Assembly (NCBI GenBank): GCA_947476475.1
Contig: CANJQT010000007.1
Span: 1-64,000, forward strand
Length of the DNA: 64,000 nt
Source of the DNA: Paracoccaceae bacterium
Lineage (GTDB): Bacteria > Pseudomonadota > Alphaproteobacteria > Rhodobacterales > Rhodobacteraceae
Direction of reading: 5' to 3'
Both the position numbers and the translations under genes were made by a program. The number at the start of each line of letters is the position of its first letter. Position 1 is the stretch's first letter. Positions 52,882-62,488 of the stretch are shown piece after piece. The notes under the pieces are model-generated. The model saw only the letters and a program-made list of their open reading frames with translations. It was not told where the DNA came from and did not search any database.

Positions 52882-53391
52882 ATGATGAAATTTGCCGGAG
52901 CGGTCCTGGCCACCGCACTTCTTCTTTCCGCCTGCGTCACGGCGCCGCCGCAACTTGGCCCGGACGGCAAACCGCTGCCCGAAGCCTATATCATCGGGCC
53001 GGGCGATGTCAGCCGCGTGACCTATTCGATGGTGGATTCGATCAATGCGCTGCGGACGGCCAAGGGGCTTGTGCCCTTGCAACTGGATGCGCAACTGACC
53101 GCCGCCGCCGCCACCCATTCGCGCGATATGGCCGTGCAGAACCGCCCCTGGCATTTTGGGTCCGACGGTTCTTCGCCGCTTCTGCGGGTGCAGCGCACCG
53201 GCTATGCCGGCAAGATGATGGGCGAGAATATTTCGGAAACCTACGAGAACGAGCTTGAAACCCTGACCGCCTGGATGTCGGTCCCCGATACCCGCGCCGT
53301 GGTTCTGGACCCCAAAGCGGTGAGCATGGGCTTTTCCTGGTATCAGGAACCTTCGGGCAAGATCTGGTGGACGCTGGTCACTGGAAGCTGA
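52882..53391 (+). CDS. CAP (SCP-like) domain lipoprotein
   Basis: Lipobox LLLSAC; INALRTAKGLVPLQLDAQLTAAAATHSRDMAVQNRPWHFGSDGSS; MGENISET. Confidence 0.9.
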   Translation: MMKFAGAVLATALLLSACVTAPPQLGPDGKPLPEAYIIGPGDVSRVTYSMVDSINALRTAKGLVPLQLDAQLTAAAATHSRDMAVQNRPWHFGSDGSSPLLRVQRTGYAGKMMGENISETYENELETLTAWMSVPDTRAVVLDPKAVSMGFSWYQEPSGKIWWTLVTGS

Positions 53392-53414
53392 TCGCAACAA
53401 GCCATTGTCAGACA

Positions 53415-53446
53415 AGAAAAAAGGCGGCCGGACGGCCGCCTTTTTC
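53415..53446. terminator. bidirectional intrinsic terminator
   Basis: AAAAAA-GGCGGCC-GGAC-GGCCGCC-TTTTT between convergent genes. Confidence 0.9.
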
Positions 53447-53464
53447 ATAACCTTGGCGCCAGGA

Positions 53465-53959
53465 TCATGGCTTGATGAAGATCGGCGTGCCGACCTTGAC
53501 CATCGAATAGACTTCCTCGATCTCGCTGTTGGTCACGGCGATGCAGCCGGCGGTCCAGTCGGTGCCCTTGGCCTTCTTGCGCGGGGCCTGTCCGTGAACG
53601 AAGATGTCGCCCCCCGGCTGTTTGCCCAGCGCCTTTGCGTCGGCGCGGTCCTTTTCGTTAGGATAGGAAATACCCAGCGACAGGTAAAAGGCGCTTCGCG
53701 GGTTACGACGGTTGATGAAATAGGTGCCTTCCGGCGTCTTGCCGTCGCCCTCGATCTGCTTGTCGCCCACCGGATTGCCGCCAAGCGCGATCTGATAGTT
53801 TTCAAGCACCTCATTGCCGTGCAGCAGATACATCTGCCGGTCGGCCTTGTGGACGACGATAGCCGTCACTTCCGGCCCGTCATATGTCCGGAATTTCGAC
53901 TCGCCGCAGGCCGCCAGCACCAGTGGGGCACCCAAAAGCAAGATACCAAGATATTTCAT
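53465..53959 (-). CDS. L,D-transpeptidase (YkuD) lipoprotein
   Basis: Lipobox LVLAAC; IFVHGQAPRKKAKGTDWTAGCIAVTNSEIEEVYSMVKVGTPIFI. Confidence 0.92.
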   Translation of the reverse strand: MKYLGILLLGAPLVLAACGESKFRTYDGPEVTAIVVHKADRQMYLLHGNEVLENYQIALGGNPVGDKQIEGDGKTPEGTYFINRRNPRSAFYLSLGISYPNEKDRADAKALGKQPGGDIFVHGQAPRKKAKGTDWTAGCIAVTNSEIEEVYSMVKVGTPIFIKP

Positions 53960-54044
53960 GATCGGCCCGTCTGCCCCTTTTTCTTCGCCTCTTACACCCC
54001 GGGCCTGACCAGCGGAAGTGGGCCTTTCACAGCTTTTCGTGATG

Positions 54045-55274
54045 CTAGCCGCGCGACAGCCGCGCCGCCAATTCAACATGTGGCGACCAGCGGAACTGGT
54101 CAACCACCTGCACCCAGTCCAGCCGGAACCCGGCGGCCGTCAATATCCGCGCATCGCGGGCGAATGTCACCGGATTGCACGACACATAGGCGATGACCTT
54201 CACTTTCGATTGCGCAAGCTCGCGCACCTGCGCTTCGGCCCCGGCGCGCGGCGGATCCAGCACCACCGCGTCATGGCGGTTCAATTCGTCAGGCAGCAAG
54301 GGGCGGCGGAACAGATCGCGGGTTTCGGTCGTGACCCGGTGCAGGCCTTGCGCCTTGCGAAAGCCTGCTTCAAGCGCGACTAGCATCGGCTTTTCCGATT
54401 CCGCCGCATGGACCTCGGCCTGTTCGGCCAAAGGCAGGCTGAAGGTGCCCGCCCCGGAAAACAGATCGGCAATGCGCCGCGCCTTGCCCACCGTTTCGCG
54501 CACGGCGGCCAGCAGTGCGGCCTCGCCGGCCTTCGTCGCTTGCAAGAACGCCCCGGCCGGCGGCGCGACCAGCGCCTTGCCGAACCTCTGCAGGGGCGGG
54601 CGACGGGTGGCGACCGGCTCGCCCTCCCAGGTGATGCGCGCCAGATCGGCACTTTCGGCCAGCGCCGCCAACTTCTGGAACAACTCGGCGTCCATCGGCT
54701 TGCCGCCCATGACCGCCAGATCAACGCCGCTTTCGCTTTCGGTGACGGTCAGCGCCAGTTCGCCCTTGCGGGAATTCCCGGCCTCGGTCACCGCATGCAG
54801 GGTGGGCAGCGCCGCCAGCAGTTGCGGCGCCAGCAATGCGCAATCCTTCAGATCGACCAATGTGCCCGAAGCACGGCCATGAAATCCGACGATCGTGCCC
54901 TTCTTTGTCCGTCGCCCAGAAAGCGTCGCCCGCCGCCGCGACCGTCCGGGCGAGGTTTGAATGGCGCGCATCGGCGCCTCAAGCCCCTGTGCGGCCAGCG
55001 CCGAGGCCACGACCTGAACTTTCCAGCCCGCGACAAACGCATCGGTCGCATGCTGCAGCGCGCAGCCTCCGCAGGCGGCATAGTGCGGGCAGGGCGCGCG
55101 GCGGCGGTCTGGCGATGGGGTGACGACCTTGGGCGCGTCCATCCGGCCCGCCACAACCTCGCCTTCGACCACTTCGCCCGGCAGGGCGCGCGGCACGAAC
55201 ACCGGTCCGCCCATCACATCATCCGCGCCGATCCCGTCGCCATGATGGCCCAGCCGTTCGATTGTCAGCCTCAC
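54045..55274 (-). CDS. class I SAM-dependent RNA (uracil-5-)methyltransferase, TrmA/RlmD family
   Basis: CPHYAACGGCALQHA; DLFSGAGTFSLPLAE; VVLDPPRAGAEAQV; VIAYVSCNPVTFARDA. Confidence 0.92.
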   Translation of the reverse strand: MRLTIERLGHHGDGIGADDVMGGPVFVPRALPGEVVEGEVVAGRMDAPKVVTPSPDRRRAPCPHYAACGGCALQHATDAFVAGWKVQVVASALAAQGLEAPMRAIQTSPGRSRRRATLSGRRTKKGTIVGFHGRASGTLVDLKDCALLAPQLLAALPTLHAVTEAGNSRKGELALTVTESESGVDLAVMGGKPMDAELFQKLAALAESADLARITWEGEPVATRRPPLQRFGKALVAPPAGAFLQATKAGEAALLAAVRETVGKARRIADLFSGAGTFSLPLAEQAEVHAAESEKPMLVALEAGFRKAQGLHRVTTETRDLFRRPLLPDELNRHDAVVLDPPRAGAEAQVRELAQSKVKVIAYVSCNPVTFARDARILTAAGFRLDWVQVVDQFRWSPHVELAARLSRG

Positions 55275-57127
55275 TCTGCCGCCTCTTCCTCGGTTCCGAT
55301 GAAGCCCCCCGATTGACGGTTCCAGTAGCGCGCGTAAAGCCCGTTTTTCGCCAGAAGCTGGGCGTGGGTGCCATCTTCGACGATATGGCCCTGATCCATT
55401 ACCAAAATCCGGTCCATTTCGGCGATGGTTGACAGGCGGTGGGCAATGGCCAGCACCGTCTTGCCCTGCATGATCCGCCGCAGCGCCCCCTGAATCGCCG
55501 CCTCCACCTCGCTGTCCAGCGCCGAAGTGGCCTCGTCCAGCACCAGAACCGGCGCGTCCTTCAGGAAGGCGCGCGCCAAGGCGATCCGCTGCCGCTGCCC
55601 GCCCGAAAGCTTCACCCCGCGCTCGCCCAGATAGGCCTCATAGCCGGTGCGGCCATTGGCATCGCGCAGGCCAAGGATGAACTCATGCGCCTCGGCGGCG
55701 CGGGCGGCGGCGATCATTTCCGCCTCGGTCGCTTCAGGGCGGCCATAAAGGATGTTTTCCCGCGCGGTGCGGTTGAACATCGCGGTTTCCTGCGTGACCA
55801 TGCCGATCTGGCGGCGGAGGCTTTCTTGCGTCACCGTCCGCACATCGGTTCCGTCGATCAGCACCCGCCCCTTTTCGGTGTCGTAAAGCCGCAAAAGCAG
55901 CGCCACCAGCGTTGATTTACCGGCACCCGAGGCCCCGACCACCCCGATCTTTTCGCCCGGGCGGATATGCAGGTTCACCTCGGCAATGCCGCCGCGCCCG
56001 TCGGCAGTGGTGCGCCCATAGGCGAAGCTGACGCCCTCCATCCGCACATCACCCTTCACCCGGCCCAACTCGGCCGCATTCGGCGCGTCGCTAAGCGTAT
56101 AGGCGGGCGACAGGGTGCGGATCCCGTCCTCTACCTCGCCCAGATTGCCGAAGATCGACATGAGGCTGAAACTGACCCAGCCGGTCATCTGCGCCAGCCG
56201 GAAGGAAATCGCCCCGGCGGCGGCAATATCGCCCGCGCTGGCGGTGCCGTGGGACCAAAGCCAGACGGTGCCGCCGACCAGCATCACCGGCAACACCCCT
56301 GCCAAAGCCATCAGCGTCAGCCGGAACCACGAAGAGATGACCCCATAGGAAATCGCCCGTTCGCGGAACGTCTCCATCGCCTCCAGCGCCACGCGGTCCT
56401 CGTGGCGCGCATGGGCGAACAGCTTGACGGTTTTCATGTTGGTAACCGTATCGACGATCTGCCCGGTGACATTGGCCCGCGCACCCGCCCGCGCCGCACT
56501 GGCCTTGCGGATACGCGAAAGGAACCCCTTGATCAGTCCGACATAGGCCGCCACCCAGATCAGCAGCAACACCGACACCCAGCCGTCAATCGCCAGCAGC
56601 AGGATCACCGACCCAACCACAGATGCTGCGGCAAACGCCATGGTTTCGATCGCACCCGCCACCACATCGGTGGCCGCCCGCGCGGTCTGCATCTGCTTTT
56701 GCGCGATCCGCCCGGCGAAATCATTGTCAAAGAAGGTCACCGCCTGCCCGATCGTCCAGCGGTGCAGCCGCGACAGGATCAGCGGAAACAGGCCCGGTTC
56801 GATGATAATGCTTTGCGCAGCGGTCGAAAGGCCGAAGATCAGCGGGCGGGCCAGCAGGTAAAAGGCCAGAAAACCCGCGAACAGCAGCCAGTGATCGTGC
56901 CAGACCGTCGCGGGCGTCGCAGTGTTGGCCGCATCAATCACCCGCCCCAGAATCGTCGCCGACACCGCTTCCAGCGATCCAGCCGCCGCAGACCACAGCG
57001 TGGCCCACAACACCCCGGCCCAAGCCCCGCGCAAGGCCCAGCCCAGAAAGGGCCAGGTATGCCCCGGCGGCGGCCCGTCGGCGGGCAGAAAGGGCGGAAT
57101 GGCCGGGCCTATCGCCATGCGGAACAC
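55271..57127 (-). CDS. ABC transporter, fused permease and ATPase (MsbA-like exporter)
   Basis: GVVGASGAGKSTLVALLLRLYD; VKLSGGQRQRIALARAFLKDAPVLVLDEATSALDSEVE. Confidence 0.95.
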   Translation of the reverse strand: MFRMAIGPAIPPFLPADGPPPGHTWPFLGWALRGAWAGVLWATLWSAAAGSLEAVSATILGRVIDAANTATPATVWHDHWLLFAGFLAFYLLARPLIFGLSTAAQSIIIEPGLFPLILSRLHRWTIGQAVTFFDNDFAGRIAQKQMQTARAATDVVAGAIETMAFAAASVVGSVILLLAIDGWVSVLLLIWVAAYVGLIKGFLSRIRKASAARAGARANVTGQIVDTVTNMKTVKLFAHARHEDRVALEAMETFRERAISYGVISSWFRLTLMALAGVLPVMLVGGTVWLWSHGTASAGDIAAAGAISFRLAQMTGWVSFSLMSIFGNLGEVEDGIRTLSPAYTLSDAPNAAELGRVKGDVRMEGVSFAYGRTTADGRGGIAEVNLHIRPGEKIGVVGASGAGKSTLVALLLRLYDTEKGRVLIDGTDVRTVTQESLRRQIGMVTQETAMFNRTARENILYGRPEATEAEMIAAARAAEAHEFILGLRDANGRTGYEAYLGERGVKLSGGQRQRIALARAFLKDAPVLVLDEATSALDSEVEAAIQGALRRIMQGKTVLAIAHRLSTIAEMDRILVMDQGHIVEDGTHAQLLAKNGLYARYWNRQSGGFIGTEEEAAE

Positions 57128-57267
57128 CCCCGCAATGGCCGCCGGGCAGAATGGTTGCTATTCGCGTCGCCGCAAAATGGGTTGGCTGGGTTCGTCAAGA
57201 ACCGGAACATCTGGACTGCCTTTCAGAACGGCCCTCAGCATAGACCGCTTTGGCGGATAGGGAAATG

Positions 57268-57870
57268 TCAGTGCCAAAGCATCTGGATGGTGGACAGCAC
57301 AATCAGCGCCGCCATCGTCACGTTAAAAATGCGGCGGCGGGCCTCGGTGGTCAACCAACGGGAAATCACTTGCCCAAGGCCAACCCATGTGGCGGATGAC
57401 ATCAGTCCGATCAGGGTGAAAACCGCAGCCACGATCAGCGCCGTATGCAGGGGGCTGGCCGGATCAATGAACAGCGATGTGGCGGCAATTGCCATCGACC
57501 AACCCTTGGGGTTGATCCACTGAAAGGCGCTGGCACCGATGAAAGTCATCGGCCGCGCATCGGCCGATTTCGTCTCTGTTCCGCCTGAAAACGCCACTTT
57601 ATAGGCGATCCAAAGCAAAAGCACCGCACCACCCCAGCGCAGGCCTTCGCGCAGCAGCACTGAACTTTGGAACAACTGCCCCAGCAACAGGCCAACGATC
57701 AGCACCATCGCCGGAAAGCCGATCGCCACGCCCAAGGCGTGCGGGATCGTGCGGCGAAAGCCGAAATGTGCGCCCGATGTCGCCAGCATGGCATTGTTGG
57801 GGCCGGGGGTGAACAGGGTGGCAATCGCCAGTCCGATCAGGGCCAGCAGGGTCTGCGAAGTCATGGTCAT
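57268..57870 (-). CDS. LysE family transporter
   Basis: LIGLAIATLFTPGPNNAMLATSGAHFGFRRTIPHALGVAIGF. Confidence 0.93.
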   Translation of the reverse strand: MTMTSQTLLALIGLAIATLFTPGPNNAMLATSGAHFGFRRTIPHALGVAIGFPAMVLIVGLLLGQLFQSSVLLREGLRWGGAVLLLWIAYKVAFSGGTETKSADARPMTFIGASAFQWINPKGWSMAIAATSLFIDPASPLHTALIVAAVFTLIGLMSSATWVGLGQVISRWLTTEARRRIFNVTMAALIVLSTIQMLWH

Positions 57871-57915
57871 GGGTCCTTTCAGGCTGAAAGACTATTCCGG
57901 CAGGCGCGGTCAGGT

Positions 57916-59055
57916 TCAAGCCAGCAATTGTGCCCGTGACAATTCAAATCCCGAAGCGATCCACCGCGCCTCCAGCTCTTTCAGGCGCGCGCCAAGTGCG
58001 GCCCCCGTCAGCCCCGGCAGATCGGCGGCACGCACCGGAAAGACCGCCGCCGCGCCCTTTGCCGCTTCTGCCTGCCAGCCTTTCGGCGGCGGGCTTTCCA
58101 GCACCGCCGCGCGCAACAGGATCACATCGCGCACAAAGTCCACCCCGTGGCGAAACGCCAGTTCGCCGGGGCCGCTCTGGTTGCCAATTGCCTCGCGCAG
58201 CAATGCCAGCCGCCGCGCCTCGTTGCGTGACAGGCGCAGGGCCTGCGCCGCATCTTCGCCACCCAGCGCGGCCAGACGGCGCAGCCAGTCTGCGGGCGTG
58301 TTCCCTTCCAGATGCACCAGCGGCGCCAGCGCCCGCGCGTCTGCGCCGGCCAACGCACGGGCCAGAACCCCCGTCGCCTGCATCGCGGCGATAGACGGCG
58401 CCGGGTCGCGCGCCCCCAGCAGCTTGCGCATCTCGTGGCCGACGCGTTCGCGCGAAAGCGACTCTATTCCAGCCGAATGGGCGGCACAGGCGGCCAGACC
58501 ATCGGCGTCCAGCCCAAGCGACATGTCGCCATAAATCGCATGAAAGCGGAAGAAACGCAGGATGCGCAGGTAATCCTCGCGGATACGGTCCTCGGGGCGC
58601 CCGACAAAGCGCACACGCCGCGCCATCAGGTCCGGCAGGCCGCCCAGCGGGTCAACCACCCCCCCCGCCCCGTCGGCATAAAGCGCATTCATGGTGAAAT
58701 CGCGCCGCGCCGCATCCTCCTCGATCCGGGTGGAAAAGGCGACAACCGCGCGGCGGCCATCGGTTTCGACATCACGGCGAAAGGTGGTGACCTCGTGCGG
58801 AATGCCGCCGGCCACCAGCGTCACCGTACCATGGTCGATCCCCGTCGGCACCACCTTCAGTCCGGCCGCCCGCGCCAGTTCGCTGACCCGCTGCGGAATG
58901 GCATCGGTGGAAATATCCAGATCGGTGACCGGAAGGCCCAGCAGCGCATTCCTGACGCAGCCGCCGACCAGATAGGCGCGGTGGCCCGCCCCGGTCAGGC
59001 AGGCCAGCACCTGTTGCAGCCCGGGGGCCCTGATCCAGTCGCCGTCGATCTTCAT
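57916..59055 (-). CDS. CCA tRNA nucleotidyltransferase
   Basis: AYLVGGCVRNALLGLPVTDLDISTDAIPQ; RRDFTMNALYADGAGGVVDPLGGLPDLMARRVRFVG. Confidence 0.95.
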   Translation of the reverse strand: MKIDGDWIRAPGLQQVLACLTGAGHRAYLVGGCVRNALLGLPVTDLDISTDAIPQRVSELARAAGLKVVPTGIDHGTVTLVAGGIPHEVTTFRRDVETDGRRAVVAFSTRIEEDAARRDFTMNALYADGAGGVVDPLGGLPDLMARRVRFVGRPEDRIREDYLRILRFFRFHAIYGDMSLGLDADGLAACAAHSAGIESLSRERVGHEMRKLLGARDPAPSIAAMQATGVLARALAGADARALAPLVHLEGNTPADWLRRLAALGGEDAAQALRLSRNEARRLALLREAIGNQSGPGELAFRHGVDFVRDVILLRAAVLESPPPKGWQAEAAKGAAAVFPVRAADLPGLTGAALGARLKELEARWIASGFELSRAQLLA

Positions 59056-59654
59056 TCCACCATCCGGTCCGCCAGCGCCCGCAGCATACGCGCGGTTGCG
59101 CCCCAGATGTAATAGGGGCCGTAGGGTACTGTGTAATAGTGGCGGCGCACCCCGCGCCACAGGCGGCTTTCCACGCGGAAATGCGCGGGATTGGCGACAT
59201 GTGCGAAGGGCACCGCAAAAACCTCTTCCACCTCGTCCTCTTGCCGGGTCGCGGTAAAAAGCGGGTCTATTAAAGCCAAAACGGGGGTAACGCTGAAACT
59301 TGTGACGGTTTCATGCGCCTGCATCACTCCCAGAATTTCGGCCTGCCCCGCCGCCAGCCCGATTTCTTCCCGCGCCTCGCGCAGGGCGGCCTCGACCGGC
59401 CCGGCGTCCGTCTCGTCCTGCTTGCCGCCCGGAAAGGCGATCTGGCCCGGATGGTGCTTCAGATGCGATGCGCGCTTGGTCAGGATCAGCCGAAGCCCGT
59501 CGGCCCCCGGCTGAAGGCCGATCAGCACCGACGCGGGGCGCAGAACCCGGCCTTCGGGCAGGATCGTGCCGGGATTGAGGTCATAGTCAGACGTATCGCG
59601 ACCCTTGCGGGCCAACGCGGCCTTCAGGGCAATAAGCGCGTCAGGCGCTGGCAC
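59052..59654 (-). CDS. Nudix hydrolase, CoA pyrophosphatase-like
   Basis: RASHLKHHPGQIAFPGGKQDETDAGPVEAALREAREEIGL; GTG start inferred. Confidence 0.92.
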   Translation of the reverse strand: MPAPDALIALKAALARKGRDTSDYDLNPGTILPEGRVLRPASVLIGLQPGADGLRLILTKRASHLKHHPGQIAFPGGKQDETDAGPVEAALREAREEIGLAAGQAEILGVMQAHETVTSFSVTPVLALIDPLFTATRQEDEVEEVFAVPFAHVANPAHFRVESRLWRGVRRHYYTVPYGPYYIWGATARMLRALADRMVE

Positions 59655-60642
59655 CCTCTTCCCCCCTGGCCTCGAACCCCAGCGTCGCGGGGTCGAATTC
59701 GTAATGCGCGCCGCAGAACTGGCAATCGGCGGTAACGATGCCCGCATCGGTGGTCATCGTGGCGATGTCCTTGGCCGAATAGATCGACAGGCTCTGGCGG
59801 ACCTTGTCGGACGAACAGGTGCAACCAAAGCGCACCGGCTGCGGATCGTAAACCCGCGGGCCTTCCTCGTGGAACAGTCGCACCAGAAGGTCGGTGGGCT
59901 GCACCGTCGGCCCGATCAGCTCAAGCTCCTCGACGGTATCAAGCAGGATGTTGGCGCGGGCCCAGTTTTCGCCCTCGCTGCCGTCCAGAATATCGGCATG
60001 GGTCAGCAACCCGCCTTCGCCGCTGCCGCCGTCCTGCGCCACAAAAGGCGAGGCTTTGGGCATATGCTGCAACATCACGCCCCCCGCCCGCCAGCGTTCG
60101 GCCTGCCCCTTCATCTGCGACAACCCGTAAGACAGCTGGAAGCGGGTCGGCAACTGTTCGGACTGGGCAAAATACGTCTCTGCACAGGCGGAAAGTGACC
60201 CTCCGGACAGCGGTGTGATGCCCTGATAGGGCACCGTCCCTTCGCCCTGATCCAACAGAATCGCAAAGTAGCCCTGACCGATCAGGTCAAAGGGCTTGTC
60301 CGCCCCGTCGATCCGTTCCGCGTCATAAGCAGCCCAGGCGCGGATCTGCGCCGGCGCATCTTCCGACGCGGGCGCGAAATAGTCGGTGGCTATGATCCGC
60401 ACCGGACCGTTTCCGCGGATCTGCAACGACAGTTTCCAACGCAGCTTCACCGTCTGGCCGATCAGCGCGGTCAGCAGCGCCGCCTCGGCCACCAAAGCCT
60501 CGACCGAAGCCGGATAGGAATGCTGGCTCAGGATCCTGTCCAGCGTCCCGTCCAGCCGCGCCACGCGGCCACGGATGTCGGACAGGTCAAGCTGGAACGG
60601 CAGGACGGTATCGTCCCAGGCAATTTCGTGGGTGGTGGTCAT
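59641..60642 (-). CDS. hslO: Hsp33 redox chaperone
   Basis: C-terminal zinc site FGCTCSSDKVRQSL...ADCQFCGAHYEFDP. Confidence 0.96.
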   Translation of the reverse strand: MTTTHEIAWDDTVLPFQLDLSDIRGRVARLDGTLDRILSQHSYPASVEALVAEAALLTALIGQTVKLRWKLSLQIRGNGPVRIIATDYFAPASEDAPAQIRAWAAYDAERIDGADKPFDLIGQGYFAILLDQGEGTVPYQGITPLSGGSLSACAETYFAQSEQLPTRFQLSYGLSQMKGQAERWRAGGVMLQHMPKASPFVAQDGGSGEGGLLTHADILDGSEGENWARANILLDTVEELELIGPTVQPTDLLVRLFHEEGPRVYDPQPVRFGCTCSSDKVRQSLSIYSAKDIATMTTDAGIVTADCQFCGAHYEFDPATLGFEARGEEGASA

Positions 60643-60724
60643 GGGGTTTCCTTAAGGCGCGGCGCTTGGCATACCTTTTCGGGGCGGATTGGGCAACCGC
60701 CAGGCACAGAAGGGGCAGGCGGGC

Positions 60725-61168
60725 ATGATCAGGCGGTTTGGCGAACCTTTGGTGACGGGGCAGAAATACCGGATCAGACCGGGGGCTTACGCGGTTCTGC
60801 GTCTGGGTGGCGATGTGCTGCTGACCTATCAGGAAGACCCTGAACCGGAATTCCAACTGCCCGGCGGCGGCATCGACGCGGGCGAATCGCCGATCCGCGC
60901 GCTTCACCGCGAGGTTTATGAAGAAACCGGCTGGTCGATCAGCGCCCCGCGCCGCCTTGGCGCCTTCCGCCGCTTTGTCTACATGCCCGAATATGACCGG
61001 TGGGCCGAAAAGGTCTGCCAGATTTACGAGGCGCGCCCGGTTCGCCGCCTTGGCCCGCCCAGGGAACCCGGTCACAGCGCGGTCTGGACCAGCCTTGGTC
61101 AGGCTGCCCGGCTGGTCGGAAACCCCGGCGACCGGCATTTTTTGCAGCAAATCCTGCGGGCGGGCTGA
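60725..61168 (+). CDS. Nudix hydrolase
   Basis: QLPGGGIDAGESPIRALHREVYEETGW. Confidence 0.9.
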   Translation: MIRRFGEPLVTGQKYRIRPGAYAVLRLGGDVLLTYQEDPEPEFQLPGGGIDAGESPIRALHREVYEETGWSISAPRRLGAFRRFVYMPEYDRWAEKVCQIYEARPVRRLGPPREPGHSAVWTSLGQAARLVGNPGDRHFLQQILRAG

Positions 61169-61262
61169 AAAGCCACATTCCGCCCGCTCAAACGCCCGGA
61201 AAGCATCGCTTTTTCTGGACCCGCGCGCGCCCATTGGGTAGAGTTCATCCAAACGGGGCGCA

Positions 61263-62477
61263 ATGACCCCGGTGATTGAGGCAGCAATGGCGTTTCCCGA
61301 GCGGTTTTCGAACCTGCCAGAATACGCATTTCCGCGTTTGCGGAAACTGATCGACTCTTACCCGCCCGGGGGCGATCCCGTTGCCATGACCATTGGCGAG
61401 CCGCGCCACGCCATGCCCGCCTTTCTGGCCGAAGTGCTGAACGCCCATCTTCACGAATTCGCGCTTTACCCGCCGAACGAAGGCGCGCCGGAATTGCTGG
61501 AAGCCATGTCGGCATGGCTGAAGCGGCGTTATGGCGCTGACCTGGGGCCAGACCGGATCATGGCGCTGAACGGCACCCGCGAAGGGCTGTTCGATGCCTG
61601 TCTGGCGCTGTGCCCGGAACAGAAGGGCGGCAAGCGGCCAGTGGTGCTGATGCCCAACCCCTTCTATCAGCCCTATGCGGCGGCGGCCATGTCGGTGGGC
61701 GCGGAGGCCATCTTTGTGCCCGCCACCGCGGCCACGGGTTTTCTGCCCGATTATGAAAGCCTGCCCGCGTCGGTGCTGGACAGGGTCGCGCTGGCCTATC
61801 TGTGTTCGCCGGCCAACCCGCAAGGCGCGGTGGCACCGCGCGATTATCTGGAACGCCTGCTGGCCTTGGCCGAACGTCACGGCTTCACCCTGCTGTCGGA
61901 CGAATGCTATTCGGAAATCTGGCGCACCGCGCCGCCGGTTGGCGCGTTGGACGTGGCCACCCGCATGGGGGCAGACCCCGAACGGGTAGCGGTGTTTCAT
62001 TCGTTGTCCAAACGCTCAAACCTGCCCGGCCTGCGGTCGGGCTTTGTCGCCGGTGGGCCGGAAGCGATCCGCCGTTTTCGCCAGTTACGCGCCTATGGCG
62101 GCGCACCCCTGCCGCTGCCGATCCAGCGCGTCAGCACCCGCGCATGGCAAGACGAGGCGCATGTCGATGAAAACCGCGCGCTTTATCAGGAAAAATTCCG
62201 CATTGCCGATCAGGTTTTTGCCGGCGTGCAATCCTACCGGGGTCCTGAAGGGGGCTTTTTCCTTTGGCTGCCGGTTCCCGATCAGATCGGCGACGGCGAA
62301 GCCGCAGCCCTGAAGCTGTGGCGCGAAACCGGCGTGCGGGTTCTGCCCGGCGCCTACCTTGCGCGCGACGTTGACGGTCACAACCCCGGCAGGGAATTCA
62401 TTCGCGTGGCGATGGTCGCGCCAAAAGAAGACATGCAGCGCGCGCTGATCCGCTTGCGCGACTGCATCTATGTGTAG
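61263..62477 (+). CDS. class I/II aminotransferase (succinyldiaminopimelate transaminase-like)
   Basis: PPGGDPVAMTIGEPRH; LLSDECYSEIW; SLSKRSNLPGLRSGFVAG. Confidence 0.88.
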   Translation: MTPVIEAAMAFPERFSNLPEYAFPRLRKLIDSYPPGGDPVAMTIGEPRHAMPAFLAEVLNAHLHEFALYPPNEGAPELLEAMSAWLKRRYGADLGPDRIMALNGTREGLFDACLALCPEQKGGKRPVVLMPNPFYQPYAAAAMSVGAEAIFVPATAATGFLPDYESLPASVLDRVALAYLCSPANPQGAVAPRDYLERLLALAERHGFTLLSDECYSEIWRTAPPVGALDVATRMGADPERVAVFHSLSKRSNLPGLRSGFVAGGPEAIRRFRQLRAYGGAPLPLPIQRVSTRAWQDEAHVDENRALYQEKFRIADQVFAGVQSYRGPEGGFFLWLPVPDQIGDGEAAALKLWRETGVRVLPGAYLARDVDGHNPGREFIRVAMVAPKEDMQRALIRLRDCIYV

Positions 62478-62488
62478 GGACGGGTAAG

